The notes under the pieces are model-generated. The model was not told where the DNA came from. It saw nothing but the letters and a program-made list of their open reading frames with translations, and searched no databases. A stretch of 64,000 nt of DNA from assembly GCF_004563925.1 (NCBI RefSeq), contig NZ_SPNJ01000006.1:1-64000 (forward strand), written 5' to 3'. This stretch comes from Herbaspirillum sp. 3R11. GTDB taxonomy: Bacteria > Pseudomonadota > Gammaproteobacteria > Burkholderiales > Burkholderiaceae_D. Positions 1 through 9,895 of the stretch are shown in pieces (position 1 is the stretch's first letter; the number at the start of each line of letters is the position of its first letter). Both the position numbers and the translations under genes were made by a program.

Positions 1-224
1 AACTTCTCACTTCCTGAAACCTTTTTTACTTCCTTTTCCCCACCTCCGGCGCGCTGCGTCTTGCTGTTTGCTGCGTCGCTCTGCAGCGGGGAGGCGAACT
101 ATAGCAAAGCTTTTCCCATCCGTGCAACTATTTTCAGATAATTATTTAAACTTTTTAGCCCAACTCCACGCAAACCCGCTCCAGCTCTGGATTTGCGACC
201 GTAAATAATTTTAAAAACAAAAGC
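1..224. other. Intergenic left edge, no gene seen
   Basis: AT-rich stretch (about 110-220) with no open frame that carries recognisable protein. It probably lies between a gene outside the window and the BON-domain gene. No RNA gene was recognised. Confidence 0.5.
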
Positions 225-256
225 ACCGAGGCCATCCCTGACGGGATGGCCTCGGT
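225..256 (-). terminator. Rho-independent terminator of the BON-domain gene
   Basis: A perfect 14-bp stem (ACCGAGGCCATCCC and its complement) closes a 4-nt TGAC loop. Read on the minus strand the stem is followed by a T-rich tract (GCTTTTGTTTTTAAA), about 40 nt beyond the stop codon of the BON-domain gene. The other side carries TTTTC, so it may also work weakly on the plus strand. Confidence 0.85.
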
Positions 257-294
257 TTTCTGCCTTAACTACCGGTGATTAGCAGTGCAGCAAA

Positions 295-645
295 TTAGCT
301 GCTCTTGACGGTCAGTTCGCTCTTCACGTCCTTGACGCCGTCGATCGCGGCCGCCAATTGCAATGCATGCTGGCCGGCGTCGGCATTAGGCACTGCGCCG
401 GCGAGGGTAACGATGCCCTTCTTGGTGGTGACCTTGATCTTCAGGGCGGACACCTGGCTGTCTTCAACGAAGGCGGCCTTGACCTTGGCGGTGATGACGG
501 AGTCGTCTACATAGGCGCCAGCTTTTTGGGTAGTGGAGCCGGACGAACTGGTGGAGCTATCGGCGGCGTAGACGGCAGGAGCGGCTACGGCGGCGGTCAG
601 GAAGGCGGCGGTAACCAGTGTCGAGATGGTTTTGGTCTTTTGCAT
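295..645 (-). CDS. Secreted BON-domain protein (OsmY-like)
   Basis: 116-residue periplasmic protein. Residues 1 to about 29 form a signal peptide ending in the cleavage-like AVYA-A. A low-complexity Ser/Thr linker (30-40) leads into one BON domain (about 45-113) with the typical D-x-x-I-T-x-K-V-K-x-A and G-I-V-T-L-x-G elements. BON domains bind membranes or other envelope proteins; OsmY, with two, is an envelope-stress chaperone. The start at 645 is chosen because it begins the signal peptide and has AAGGACC upstream; the longer frame would spoil the signal. The gene lies just beyond glrR, ends at a strong terminator, and has its own sigma-54-type promoter, which suggests control by the neighbouring two-component system. 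Confidence 0.85.
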   Translation of the reverse strand: MQKTKTISTLVTAAFLTAAVAAPAVYAADSSTSSSGSTTQKAGAYVDDSVITAKVKAAFVEDSQVSALKIKVTTKKGIVTLAGAVPNADAGQHALQLAAAIDGVKDVKSELTVKSS

Positions 646-706
646 GATGAGGTCCTTATAGTATGAAAAAGAGAGACAACGCATTCGCGCTACCTGCCCT
701 CTCTTT

Positions 707-723
707 CGCAAAGGCCATGCCAG
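707..723 (-). promoter_or_regulatory. Sigma-54 (-24/-12) promoter of the BON-domain gene
   Basis: On the minus strand the sequence is CTGGCATGGCCTTTGCG. It has the invariant GG-N10-GC of sigma-54 promoters and differs from TGGCACG-N4-TTGC mainly by T for C in the -24 block. The expected start site is near 696, giving a leader of about 50 nt before the ATG at 645. Confidence 0.7.
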
Positions 724-741
724 GAGGAATTAACTCAATGA

Positions 742-754
742 TTTCAACAACTTG
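742..754. promoter_or_regulatory. Possible IHF site between promoter and enhancers
   Basis: TTTCAACAACTTG matches the IHF consensus WATCAA-N4-TTR with one mismatch (T for A at position 2). It lies between the sigma-54 promoter and the two upstream GlrR-like motifs, where a DNA bend would be expected. Weak alone; the arrangement gives it weight. Confidence 0.4.
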
Positions 755-806
755 CAGAAGGCCCGCCGAGCCGGCCGCTATTTTCGAGGTCAAAACCACC
801 GTTTTT

Positions 807-824
807 CGTCGCCTGAGAGCGACG
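807..824. promoter_or_regulatory. GlrR-like enhancer site A
   Basis: CGTC-N10-GACG has the same spacing as the enterobacterial GlrR motif TGTC-N10-GACA (recalled from work on glmY). The symmetry extends inward: CGTCGC, 6 nt, GCGACG. Its centre is about 119 bp upstream of the predicted start site of the BON gene, a usual distance for a sigma-54 enhancer. Confidence 0.5.
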
Positions 825-865
825 CCGGACCCACATAAAAATCTAAGTGCTTGATTTTAAAAGAC

Positions 866-2239
<1,374 letters not shown>

Positions 2240-2269
2240 CTCGATGTGCTTCTCTATATATAGGGAGAG

Positions 2270-2776
2270 TTATTTGGGCTGGCCCGGCAGCGTGCGCTCG
2301 ATGTTCTTGAGCGCCTCCAGCTTCTCGCTCAGCTGATCGAGACGGCGCTGATTGTCGCGCGCCTGCTGGCCGGCCTTGTCGGCGTTGTCATTGAGCCGAC
2401 GCATCTCGGCATAGTTGCTCACCAGCAGTTGCGCCAGCGGTTTCAGCGCGGCCGCATCGGAATCGGTCGCGCTCAGCACCAAGCCGAGTTGCGCCTGCGC
2501 CTTGGTCAGGTCGCCGGCGTCGCGCGTCAGGCCCAGCACCATGGCTTTTTGCATGGCCAACATGGCGCCGCCGCCATGGCGCGCATTGAGCGCCTGCAGC
2601 TCGCGCCCCAGTTCTTGCGGCGACAGGCGGCGCAAGGACTGGTGATATGCCAGCAAATCGTCCATGCCGCCGACGGTTGTCACCAGCTTGACGGTGCTGG
2701 TCGGCGCTTCCGGCGCAGGTGTGGCGCAGGCGGCCAATAATAGAGAGAGCAACAGAAGAAGTAGTCTGGATTTCAT
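2270..2776 (-). CDS. qseG: QseG/YfhG-like outer-membrane lipoprotein
   Basis: 168 residues with a lipoprotein signal: a long Leu run followed by lipobox LLAAC (Cys17). The mature part is helical and ends in a probable coiled coil (about 130-165, rich in Q, R, K, L and E). In enterobacteria QseG contacts the sensor GlrK/QseE and is needed for its activity. Here too it lies between the kinase (14 bp upstream) and the regulator (30 bp downstream). The name rests on position, size, lipobox and coiled coil more than on sequence identity. Confidence 0.75.
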   Translation of the reverse strand: MKSRLLLLLLSLLLAACATPAPEAPTSTVKLVTTVGGMDDLLAYHQSLRRLSPQELGRELQALNARHGGGAMLAMQKAMVLGLTRDAGDLTKAQAQLGLVLSATDSDAAALKPLAQLLVSNYAEMRRLNDNADKAGQQARDNQRRLDQLSEKLEALKNIERTLPGQPK

Positions 2777-2789
2777 GATTTGTCAGTTT

Positions 2790-4340
2790 TCAGCTTTCAT
2801 CGGGCAATTCGATGCGGAAATGCGCACCGCCCGGGCCCGTCATCAATTGCACCTCGCCATTGTGCGCCAGCACGTACTCGCGCACGATGGACAGGCCGAT
2901 GCCGTTACCGTGGCGTGCGCCTTGCGGCTGGTTCAGGCCCTGGTAGAAGGGATCGAAAATCCGCGCCGCGTCGGTCGCCGCCACGCCCGGCCCCTGGTCC
3001 ACACAATCGATGCGCACCCGGCCCTCCTGGCCCGACAGCACGAACCGGATGGCGCCGCCGCGCGGGCTGAAGCGCACCGCGTTCGACAGCAGGTTGGCCA
3101 GCACGATGGCGAACTTGTCCGGATCCAGCACTGCCGTCCGGGCCCCGCCCTCGACCTCGACCTTGAGCTCGCGCGCCGTCCATTGCAGGCGCTGGTCATC
3201 AATCACCTTATATAAGAGCGCGCGCAAGTCCACCGGCAGGCGGTTGACGTGCTGGGCGTCGAACGCCACTTCGTTATAGCGCAACAGATCCTCGATCTGG
3301 GTCTGCAGCGCCTGGGTATTCTGGCGCAGGATGCGCGAAATCTCGCGCTGGCTGTCGGTCAGCTTGCCGGCCACCTCGTCGTCGAGCAGCGCCGCGCCTT
3401 CGCACAGGGCCGCCAGCGGCGTCTTCAATTCATGTGAAACATGACGCAGGAAGCGCGATTTCTCCGCCTCCAGGTCCGCCAGCCGTTGCCGCAGCCAGTC
3501 CAGTTGCTGGCCGAGACGGCGCAAGTCGGCCGGGCCCTTGACGATGATCGGCTGGTCGAAACGGTTTTCGCCGAGGCGGTTGATCGCCAGCTCGATGCGC
3601 GCCAGCGGCCGCGACAGCCAAAGTCCAAACCAGAATGCCAGCATGACCGCCAGCACGATGGCGCCGATCACCTGGAACGTCAGCATCTGGCGCTGCTGCT
3701 CCAGATCGTTGGACAAGGCGTTGTTGCGGCGCTCGACTTCGCGTTTGCTTTCCTGCGCCAGTTGTTCGTTGAGCGCCGGCAGATGGGCGAAAGCCTGGAA
3801 CAGCGCGCGCTGGTCGGGCTTGCGCGCCTCGACCTTGCGCGCGGCCTGCTTGCGCTTGCTGCCCGTGGCCGGCGCAGCGTCGGCTGCAACTACAGGGGTC
3901 TGATCTGCCTGCAACACGGTCCAGGCCGCTTCGCCGTAGCTGTTCCAGGAATTGAAGGTGTCGGCCGGCGCCTGCGGCAACGCTTCCTGCAATTCGGTCA
4001 GTGCAGTCTTGGCTTGTTGCCAGGCTTCGGCGTAACGATCGCGGAAGGCCGGATCGTCCAGCACCAGGTATTGGCGCGCGCTGCGCTCCATCGCCACAGT
4101 GCGTTCGGCCAACCGCTGCGCCTGTTCGGTCAGACGCACGGCCTGGCCGGCGGTCTCGCGACTGTGGATGGACATGCGTTCCAGCGTGAACAGGGCGTGC
4201 ACCGAGGTGCCGCTGAGCAGCGCGGCGATCAGCAGGAACGCCGCCAGCAACAGCTGACGGAATGACAAACCCGGCAACATCACCGGCCGGGCTGCGGGCG
4301 AACGAGATACCGGCTGTTGTACGGCAGCTTGCTTGAGCAT
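2790..4340 (-). CDS. glrK: Sensor histidine kinase GlrK (QseE/YfhK)
   Basis: 516-residue membrane kinase, first gene of its unit. TM1 is at about 28-50, a periplasmic helical region at 52-220 and TM2 at about 221-242, followed by a HAMP linker (243-295). The H-box SHELKTP has phospho-acceptor H303. The ATP-binding domain shows the N-box (LANLLSNAVRFSP), G1 (DQGPGVA) and G2 (GNGIGLSIV). The periplasmic domain has an unusual basic stretch near 160-175 (KRKQAARKVEARK). It is expected to phosphorylate GlrR D55. Confidence 0.9.
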   Translation of the reverse strand: MLKQAAVQQPVSRSPAARPVMLPGLSFRQLLLAAFLLIAALLSGTSVHALFTLERMSIHSRETAGQAVRLTEQAQRLAERTVAMERSARQYLVLDDPAFRDRYAEAWQQAKTALTELQEALPQAPADTFNSWNSYGEAAWTVLQADQTPVVAADAAPATGSKRKQAARKVEARKPDQRALFQAFAHLPALNEQLAQESKREVERRNNALSNDLEQQRQMLTFQVIGAIVLAVMLAFWFGLWLSRPLARIELAINRLGENRFDQPIIVKGPADLRRLGQQLDWLRQRLADLEAEKSRFLRHVSHELKTPLAALCEGAALLDDEVAGKLTDSQREISRILRQNTQALQTQIEDLLRYNEVAFDAQHVNRLPVDLRALLYKVIDDQRLQWTARELKVEVEGGARTAVLDPDKFAIVLANLLSNAVRFSPRGGAIRFVLSGQEGRVRIDCVDQGPGVAATDAARIFDPFYQGLNQPQGARHGNGIGLSIVREYVLAHNGEVQLMTGPGGAHFRIELPDES

Positions 4341-4604
4341 GAATCTTTCTCGCTAGGGTGGATCATCATTGTAATCAACGACGAGGCGGAAGCAGAAAAG
4401 TATCTTATAACTTCTAGAAAATACTTTAAACCGCCACCTACGCACAATCCCCGCAAAACGCCCCTCGCCAGCAGTCCCGGCGGTTCCCGTATATCATGAC
4501 CGCAGCTCCGATCTACCCGCGCTGCCGCCACGTTTCCGGGAATTCAACAGCAGCCGTGCGCGCCGATCGTCCGCACCATTTCCCTGCCACTACTCCGCAT
4601 CACA
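4341..4604. other. Divergent intergenic region glrK / MFS exporter
   Basis: 264 bp holding both promoters. An AT-rich part at about 4390-4430 contains AAAGTAT and ATACTTT as inverted 7-mers 17 nt apart. No gene seen. Confidence 0.4.
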
Positions 4605-6032
4605 ATGGAACCTTCGAAGTCCAAGGCCGCCGCTGCCGCCCCTGTCCACCACGTTGTCATCGCCGGCGAAGGCCTGCCCGCCGACAAGCGCACCATCGCC
4701 ATCATCACGCTGCTGATCGCTGTCGGCCTGGCCACGCTCGACACCGCCATCGCCAATACGGCGCTGCCGGTCATGGCGCACGACCTCAACACCACGCCGG
4801 CCGCCTCGGTCTGGATCGTCACCGCCTACCAGCTGGCGATGATGGTCTCGCTGCTGCCGCTGGCTGCACTGGGTGAAATCGTCGGCTACCGCCGTGTCTA
4901 TATAGCAGGCCTGGCGCTGTTCACCGCAGCCTCGCTGCTGTGCGCCGTGGCCTGGTCGCTGCCGGCGCTGACGGTTGCGCGCTTCCTGCAGGGCCTGGGC
5001 GGCGCCGGCATCATGAGCGTCAACACCGCGCTGATCCGCTACATCTACCCGACCCGCTCGCTCGGACGCGGCGTCGGCATCAACACACTGATCGTCGCCA
5101 TCTCGTTTACCATCGGCCCTAGCGTCGCCTCCGGCATCCTGGCGATCGCGCCGTGGCCGTGGCTGTTTGCCGTGAACGTCCCGCTCGGCATCATCGGCCT
5201 GGCGATGGCGATACCGTCGCTGCCGCACACGCCCAAATCTACCCACCATTTCGACATCAAGAGCGCGCTGCTCAACGCCGCCGCCTTCGGCCTGCTGATC
5301 ATGGCCATCGGCGAAGGCGCGCATCAGGCCCCACCGAGCGTGGTCGCGCTGGAATTCGTCGCCGCGCTGGTCTGTGGTTATCTGCTGATGCGCCGCGAAG
5401 CCTCGCACCCGGCGCCGATGCTGCCGGTCGACTTGTTCCGCCGGCCGATGTTCTCGCTGTCGGCCATCACCGCGGTGTGTTCATTCGCTGCACAAGGCCT
5501 CGCCTTCGTGTCGCTGCCGTTCTTCTTCCATCACGACCTCGGCCGCTCGCAAGTTGAAATCGGTTTGCTGATGACGCCATGGCCGGTGGCCGTCGCGATC
5601 ATGGCGCCGATCGCCGGACGCATGTCGGATCACTATCCGGCCGGCATCCTCGGCGGCTTCGGCCTGGCGCTGCTGTGCGTCGGTCTGATGCTGATGACGC
5701 TGATGCCGGCCGCGCCGAGCGTGTTTGAAATTTCCTGGCGCATGTTCGTCTGCGGCATGGGCTTCGGCTTCTTCCAGTCGCCCAATCTGAAAGCGCTGAT
5801 GACCAGCGCGCCGCCCAATCGCAGCGGCGGCGCCAGCGGCATCGTCGCCACCGCGCGGCTGTTCGGCCAGAGCATCGGCGCAGCGCTGGTGGCGCTGTGT
5901 TTCGGCATGTCGGAACTGCACGGCTCGCGCATCGCACTGGGACTCGGCGCCGGCTTTGCAGGCGCCGCCTGTCTGGCCAGTTTCATGCGCCTGCTGACCA
6001 CCAATCCGTACGCGCCGCCGGCACAGAAGTAA
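4605..6032 (+). CDS. MFS drug exporter, DHA2 (EmrB/QacA) type
   Basis: 475 residues with about 14 membrane helices, the count typical of the DHA2 proton-antiport family. Family signatures are LDTAIANTALPVMAHDL in TM1, WIVTAYQLAMM in TM2, an A-loop GEIVGYRRVYIAG and the antiporter-like stretch near GPSVASGIL. Members export lipophilic drugs, dyes or small acids. No fusion protein (EmrA) or outer-membrane channel gene is adjacent, so it probably acts alone in the inner membrane. The ATG at 4605 has no strong ribosome-binding site; a slightly different start is possible. Confidence 0.85.
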   Translation: MEPSKSKAAAAAPVHHVVIAGEGLPADKRTIAIITLLIAVGLATLDTAIANTALPVMAHDLNTTPAASVWIVTAYQLAMMVSLLPLAALGEIVGYRRVYIAGLALFTAASLLCAVAWSLPALTVARFLQGLGGAGIMSVNTALIRYIYPTRSLGRGVGINTLIVAISFTIGPSVASGILAIAPWPWLFAVNVPLGIIGLAMAIPSLPHTPKSTHHFDIKSALLNAAAFGLLIMAIGEGAHQAPPSVVALEFVAALVCGYLLMRREASHPAPMLPVDLFRRPMFSLSAITAVCSFAAQGLAFVSLPFFFHHDLGRSQVEIGLLMTPWPVAVAIMAPIAGRMSDHYPAGILGGFGLALLCVGLMLMTLMPAAPSVFEISWRMFVCGMGFGFFQSPNLKALMTSAPPNRSGGASGIVATARLFGQSIGAALVALCFGMSELHGSRIALGLGAGFAGAACLASFMRLLTTNPYAPPAQK

Positions 6033-6264
6033 GCCACATCAACTCTTGCAAATGATCCGCGCCACACGGCACGGATCGTTCGCAACGACCAGCAGTTTTC
6101 ATTTTTTCAGACCTCCGCGCAGTACAAATACAACAGCCACATTCCGAGCAGGTTCTGCTACGATGAGGGCATGCAAACGCTGAGCGCGGATCGTCGCAAG
6201 TCCAGTATCCGCGCAAGTTTCAGAGCAGCAACATCCAACAATAAGCGTCCACGGAGGACCGGTA
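6033..6264. other. Intergenic region upstream of the HD-GYP gene
   Basis: GATCCG and CGGATC around 6054-6076 form a small inverted repeat without a clear T-tract. The promoter of the HD-GYP gene is expected here. No gene seen. Confidence 0.3.
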
Positions 6265-7542
6265 GTGTTGAAGCGTATTGCACCCGATCAGTTGCGTCTT
6301 GGCATGTATGTCCAGGAGATCCCAGGCCCGTGGATGAACCATCCATTCTGGCGGGGTTCTTTCAAGCTGGAGAAATACGAAGACCTCAAGACGCTGCGTT
6401 CCGCCAAGATCGAACAGATCCTGATCGACACCACCAAGGGTCGCGACATCGTCATGGAAGACGAGCCCAAAGCTGCCGTGGTCGCGCCCGCCGCGGCTGA
6501 AACATCGCCCGAAGCCGCCGCACCGGCAACCGAAACTCCCGCCGCCCCCTGTACCGAAGCCACCCGCCCGAGACAAGCGAAGATCGTCGTCCATGTCGGC
6601 GCCGAGCAGGAACGCGTGCAAGCCGCGCGCGTTCTGACCGGCTCCAGAAAAGCCATCATGACGATGTTCAACGAAACCCGCATGGGCAAGGCGCTGGACA
6701 TGCGCCAGGCGATGCCGGTGGTGCAGGAAATCACGGCCTCGGTGGCGCGCAACTCGGGTGCCCTGATCAGTCTGGCGCGCCTGAAGACGGCCGACGATTA
6801 CACCTACATGCATTCGGTGGCGGTCTGTGCGCTGATGATCGCGCTCGGCCACCAGCTCGGCCTGTCAGCCGAAGAAACACGCCAGGCCGGTATCGCCGGC
6901 CTGCTGCACGACATCGGCAAGATGGCGGTGCCGGCTGAACTCCTCAACAAGCCCGGCAAGCTCACCGACGACGAATTCACCTCGATCAAGAAACACGCGC
7001 AAGCCGGCCACGCCATCCTGCGCGGTGTCGACGGCATCGGCGACGCCGCCCTCGACGTCTCGCTGCACCATCACGAAAAAATCGACGGCAGCGGCTACCC
7101 GTTCAACCTCAAGGGCAATCAGATTTCCATGGTGGCGAAAATGGGCGCGGTGTGCGACGTCTACGACGCCATCACGTCCAACCGGCCCTACAAGCCGGGC
7201 TGGGAGCCGGGCCATTCGGTCAAGCGCATGGCTAACAACCAGGGCCATTTCGACGAGACCATCCTTGAAGCGTTCATCAAGAGCGTGGGGATTTTTCCGA
7301 CCGGATCCTGCGTGGTGATGCAGTCAGGCAAGGTCGGCATCGTGATCGACCAGCATCCCGGATCGCTGCTGACGCCGAAGGTGAAAGTATTTTTCTCGGC
7401 GCTGACGCTGGCGCCGCTGCCGATCGAGATCATCGACCTGGCCACCACCCGCAGCGGCGACAAGATTGCCTCACACGCGGATCCGGCCAAACTGCATCTG
7501 CCCAATCTGGAAACGATCTGGGCATCGGCTGCGATCGCCTGA
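6265..7542 (+). CDS. HD-GYP cyclic-di-GMP phosphodiesterase with DUF3391
   Basis: 425 residues, GTG start with GGAGG 7 nt upstream. The N-terminal DUF3391 (about 1-65) is followed by an Ala/Pro/Glu-rich linker (66-105) and the HD-GYP domain (about 140-340). The catalytic set looks complete: H183, HDIGK (215-219), H244, HH at 269-270, D274 and GYP (277-279). Such enzymes hydrolyse cyclic di-GMP and affect motility, biofilm and virulence. It is cytoplasmic, has no receiver domain, and the linker is low complexity. The BLUF photoreceptor gene converges on it with only 18 bp between stops, so joint function is possible but unproven. Confidence 0.92.
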   Translation: MLKRIAPDQLRLGMYVQEIPGPWMNHPFWRGSFKLEKYEDLKTLRSAKIEQILIDTTKGRDIVMEDEPKAAVVAPAAAETSPEAAAPATETPAAPCTEATRPRQAKIVVHVGAEQERVQAARVLTGSRKAIMTMFNETRMGKALDMRQAMPVVQEITASVARNSGALISLARLKTADDYTYMHSVAVCALMIALGHQLGLSAEETRQAGIAGLLHDIGKMAVPAELLNKPGKLTDDEFTSIKKHAQAGHAILRGVDGIGDAALDVSLHHHEKIDGSGYPFNLKGNQISMVAKMGAVCDVYDAITSNRPYKPGWEPGHSVKRMANNQGHFDETILEAFIKSVGIFPTGSCVVMQSGKVGIVIDQHPGSLLTPKVKVFFSALTLAPLPIEIIDLATTRSGDKIASHADPAKLHLPNLETIWASAAIA

Positions 7543-7560
7543 GCGGCGTCGCGTGAAAGC

Positions 7561-7992
7561 TTAGTCCCGGACTGCGAAGGCGCCGGTCTCCGCCAACTCT
7601 TCCAGCAACGCCACGGTAGCGCAACCCGATACGTCGTAAGGATTGAGCACGCCGGTGCTGGAATATTTCAGCAACAGCGAGCGGTTGACCTTATCCAACC
7701 GGACCTTGCCCATGGTCCACGACGAATAGCGGCGCACGCCGATCTCTTCATAGCAGAGCAAGATCACATCCTTGTGGCGCTGGTCCTGCAACAGCCGCGC
7801 GTAGAGCTGGTTGACCTGCTCGCGGCCGCCCTCCAGCGCCTGCACGAAGACCTCTTCACTGTGGCACAACACGCCGGTGATGCCGTTGCCGGGATTGTGG
7901 CGGCGAGCGGTCGACAGGATGGCGTCGACCTGTTCTTGGGAAATCGGCGTACAGGCGCGGCTTGCATAGATCAGACGAACCAGCATGGTCAT
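7561..7992 (-). CDS. BLUF-domain blue-light sensor
   Basis: 143-residue stand-alone BLUF protein. The flavin-site triad is intact and spaced as in AppA: Y9, N33 (RRHNPGNGITG) and Q51 (VQALEGG), that is 24 and 18 residues apart. W92 and M94 lie in the switch strand SSWTMGKV. The tail (100-143) is short and carries no output domain, so it should signal by protein contact, like BlsA or PixD. The ATG at 7992 shares one base with the folE stop (TAATG), so the two are translationally coupled; MLVRL at 7986 is an alternative start. Confidence 0.92.
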   Translation of the reverse strand: MTMLVRLIYASRACTPISQEQVDAILSTARRHNPGNGITGVLCHSEEVFVQALEGGREQVNQLYARLLQDQRHKDVILLCYEEIGVRRYSSWTMGKVRLDKVNRSLLLKYSSTGVLNPYDVSGCATVALLEELAETGAFAVRD

Positions 7993-8711
7993 TACCCCTT
8001 CCGGATGAGTGCGAGGAATTCGCGGCGCAGGTTGGCGTCGCGCAGGAACGAACCGCGCATGACGCTGTTGATCATTTTTGACTCGGTATCCTTGACGCCG
8101 CGCCAGTGCATGCAGAAGTGATCGGCTTCCATCACGATCGCCAGGCCATCCGGCTGCAGCTTTTCCATCAGCAGGCCGGCGACTTGCGACACGGCTTCTT
8201 CCTGGATCTGCGGACGGCTCATGATCCACTCGATCAGGCGCGCGTACTTGGACAGACCGATCAGGTTGGAATGTTCATTCGGCATCACGCCGACCCAGAC
8301 CTTGCCCATGATCGGGCACAGATGATGCGAGCAGGCGCTGCGCACCGTGATCGGACCGACGATCATCAGTTCGTTGAGGCGTTCGATATTCGGAAATTCC
8401 GTCACCGGCGGCGCCGGCTGGTAGCGTCCGCGGAAGACCTCCTGCAGATACATCTTGGCCACGCGCTTGGCGGTGTCCTGGGTGTTGTGGTCGCTCTCGA
8501 CGTCGATCACCAGGCTCTCGAGCACGCCGGCCAGCTTGGCCTGCACCTCGGCCTGCAAGGCATCGAGCTCGCCCTCTTCAATGAACGCGGAGATATTGTC
8601 GTTGGCGTGAAAGCGGACGCCGGCAGCCTTGATACGCGCGCGGATCCGGGTTGACGCCAGTTCGGACACCAGTTCGTCATGCAGGCTTGGTCGTGGTTGG
8701 TCTGTTGCCAT
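7992..8711 (-). CDS. folE: GTP cyclohydrolase I
   Basis: 239 residues, normal length for the family. It converts GTP to dihydroneopterin triphosphate, the first step to tetrahydrofolate and other pterins. Zinc-site motifs are present: CSHHLCPIMGKVWVGVMP (Cys and His ligands) and HFCMHWRGVKD (third Cys). ATG at 8711 is preferred over the TTG at 8741 because the homologous part begins here; neither has a strong ribosome-binding site. It is first of a two-gene unit with the BLUF gene, an unusual partner. It may be a second folE copy rather than the housekeeping one. Confidence 0.9.
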   Translation of the reverse strand: MATDQPRPSLHDELVSELASTRIRARIKAAGVRFHANDNISAFIEEGELDALQAEVQAKLAGVLESLVIDVESDHNTQDTAKRVAKMYLQEVFRGRYQPAPPVTEFPNIERLNELMIVGPITVRSACSHHLCPIMGKVWVGVMPNEHSNLIGLSKYARLIEWIMSRPQIQEEAVSQVAGLLMEKLQPDGLAIVMEADHFCMHWRGVKDTESKMINSVMRGSFLRDANLRREFLALIRKG

Positions 8712-8910
8712 TGTGGAATTGCGCGGGACGGCGCAGTGCAAATGAAAGTGTCGTCATTATGCCCCGAAACGGCGCTTTCATAGGCGAGCCGTGCAAGGCG
8801 CTATCCGCGATAGAAAGCCTCCGCATATCTTCATGCGGAAACAGTGCTTAATTTCACGCAGCACCGGTGCTATCGTCAGCGACGACCTTTCACTCATCGC
8901 CGGAAACCCC

Positions 8911-9879
8911 ATGTCCACCTTCATTTTCAAGCGCGCTCTCGGTGCGCTGTTGGCGCTCAACCTCTGCCTCTCCGCCGCCATTTCGCATGCCGCCGCTCCG
9001 ACCGCGTATCCCAAGGAATTCCGCATCGGCTACCAGAAGGGCAACAGCCTGGTCATCCTCAAGGCCAGCGGCGAGCTGGAGAAGGCGCTGGCTTCGAGCG
9101 GTGTCGCGGTGAAGTGGTACGAATTCCCGTTCGGCCCGCCGATGGTGGAAGCGCTCAACGCCGGCGACATCGACCTCGGCTTCGTCGGCTCGACGCCGCC
9201 CGTCTTCGCACAGGCCGGCGGCGCGCCCGAGATCCGCTACGTCGGTTACGCCGCAGCCTATAAAGACAACTACGCGGTGGTAGTGCCGAAGGAATCGACC
9301 GCGCGCCGCATGAAGGACCTGCAAGGCAAGAAGATCGCCGTAGCCAAGGGATCGGCCGGCCAGTACCTGCTGCTCAAGGCGCTGGAGCAGGACGGCATGA
9401 AGCCCGACGACATCGTCTTTGCCTACCTGCAATACAGCGAAGCGCGCTCCGCCTTCGAGCGCGGCGACGTGGCCGCCTGGGTGGTGCCCGATCCGCGTTT
9501 GGCCGACATCGAGCAGAACATCGGCGCGCGGCCGCTGGTGACGGCGTCCAAACTGACGCCGCAATACAGCTTCTACGTCGCGCCGGCAAAATTCGCCGCG
9601 AGCTATCCGGCCATCCTGCGCCTCACGCTCGACAAGCTCAACGACACCGAGCAATACGCCAAAGAACACGCCGACGAAACCGCCCGCTTCCTGGAAAAGG
9701 ACACGCGCGTGCCGCTCAAAATCTGGCAACTCGCACTGACCCGCCAGGCCTGGGGCGTGGCCTATCCGCTGCCGCCCAATATCGTCGAAGCGCAGCAGGA
9801 AGTCGCCGACACTTTCTTCCGCTACAAGCTGATTCCCAAAGCCGTGCAGATCAAGGATGCATCGGTTTCCGTCAAATAA
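8911..9879 (+). CDS. Aliphatic-sulfonate-type ABC substrate-binding protein (SsuA-like)
   Basis: 322 residues. Signal peptide (1 to about 29, cleavage near SHA-AAP), then an NMT1/SsuA-type binding fold: FRIGYQKGNSLVILKASGELEKAL, then GPPMVEALNAGDIDLGFVGSTPPVFAQ and AVAKGSAGQYLLLKAL. Proteins of this type deliver organosulfonates or related sulfur compounds to an ABC importer. The start at 8911 is the first Met that gives a clean signal peptide. The neighbour 16 bp downstream is an LLM monooxygenase, which fits desulfonation. No permease or ATPase gene is nearby, so it must share them with another locus. Confidence 0.85.
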   Translation: MSTFIFKRALGALLALNLCLSAAISHAAAPTAYPKEFRIGYQKGNSLVILKASGELEKALASSGVAVKWYEFPFGPPMVEALNAGDIDLGFVGSTPPVFAQAGGAPEIRYVGYAAAYKDNYAVVVPKESTARRMKDLQGKKIAVAKGSAGQYLLLKALEQDGMKPDDIVFAYLQYSEARSAFERGDVAAWVVPDPRLADIEQNIGARPLVTASKLTPQYSFYVAPAKFAASYPAILRLTLDKLNDTEQYAKEHADETARFLEKDTRVPLKIWQLALTRQAWGVAYPLPPNIVEAQQEVADTFFRYKLIPKAVQIKDASVSVK

Positions 9880-9895
9880 CGCATCAGGTAAATCC

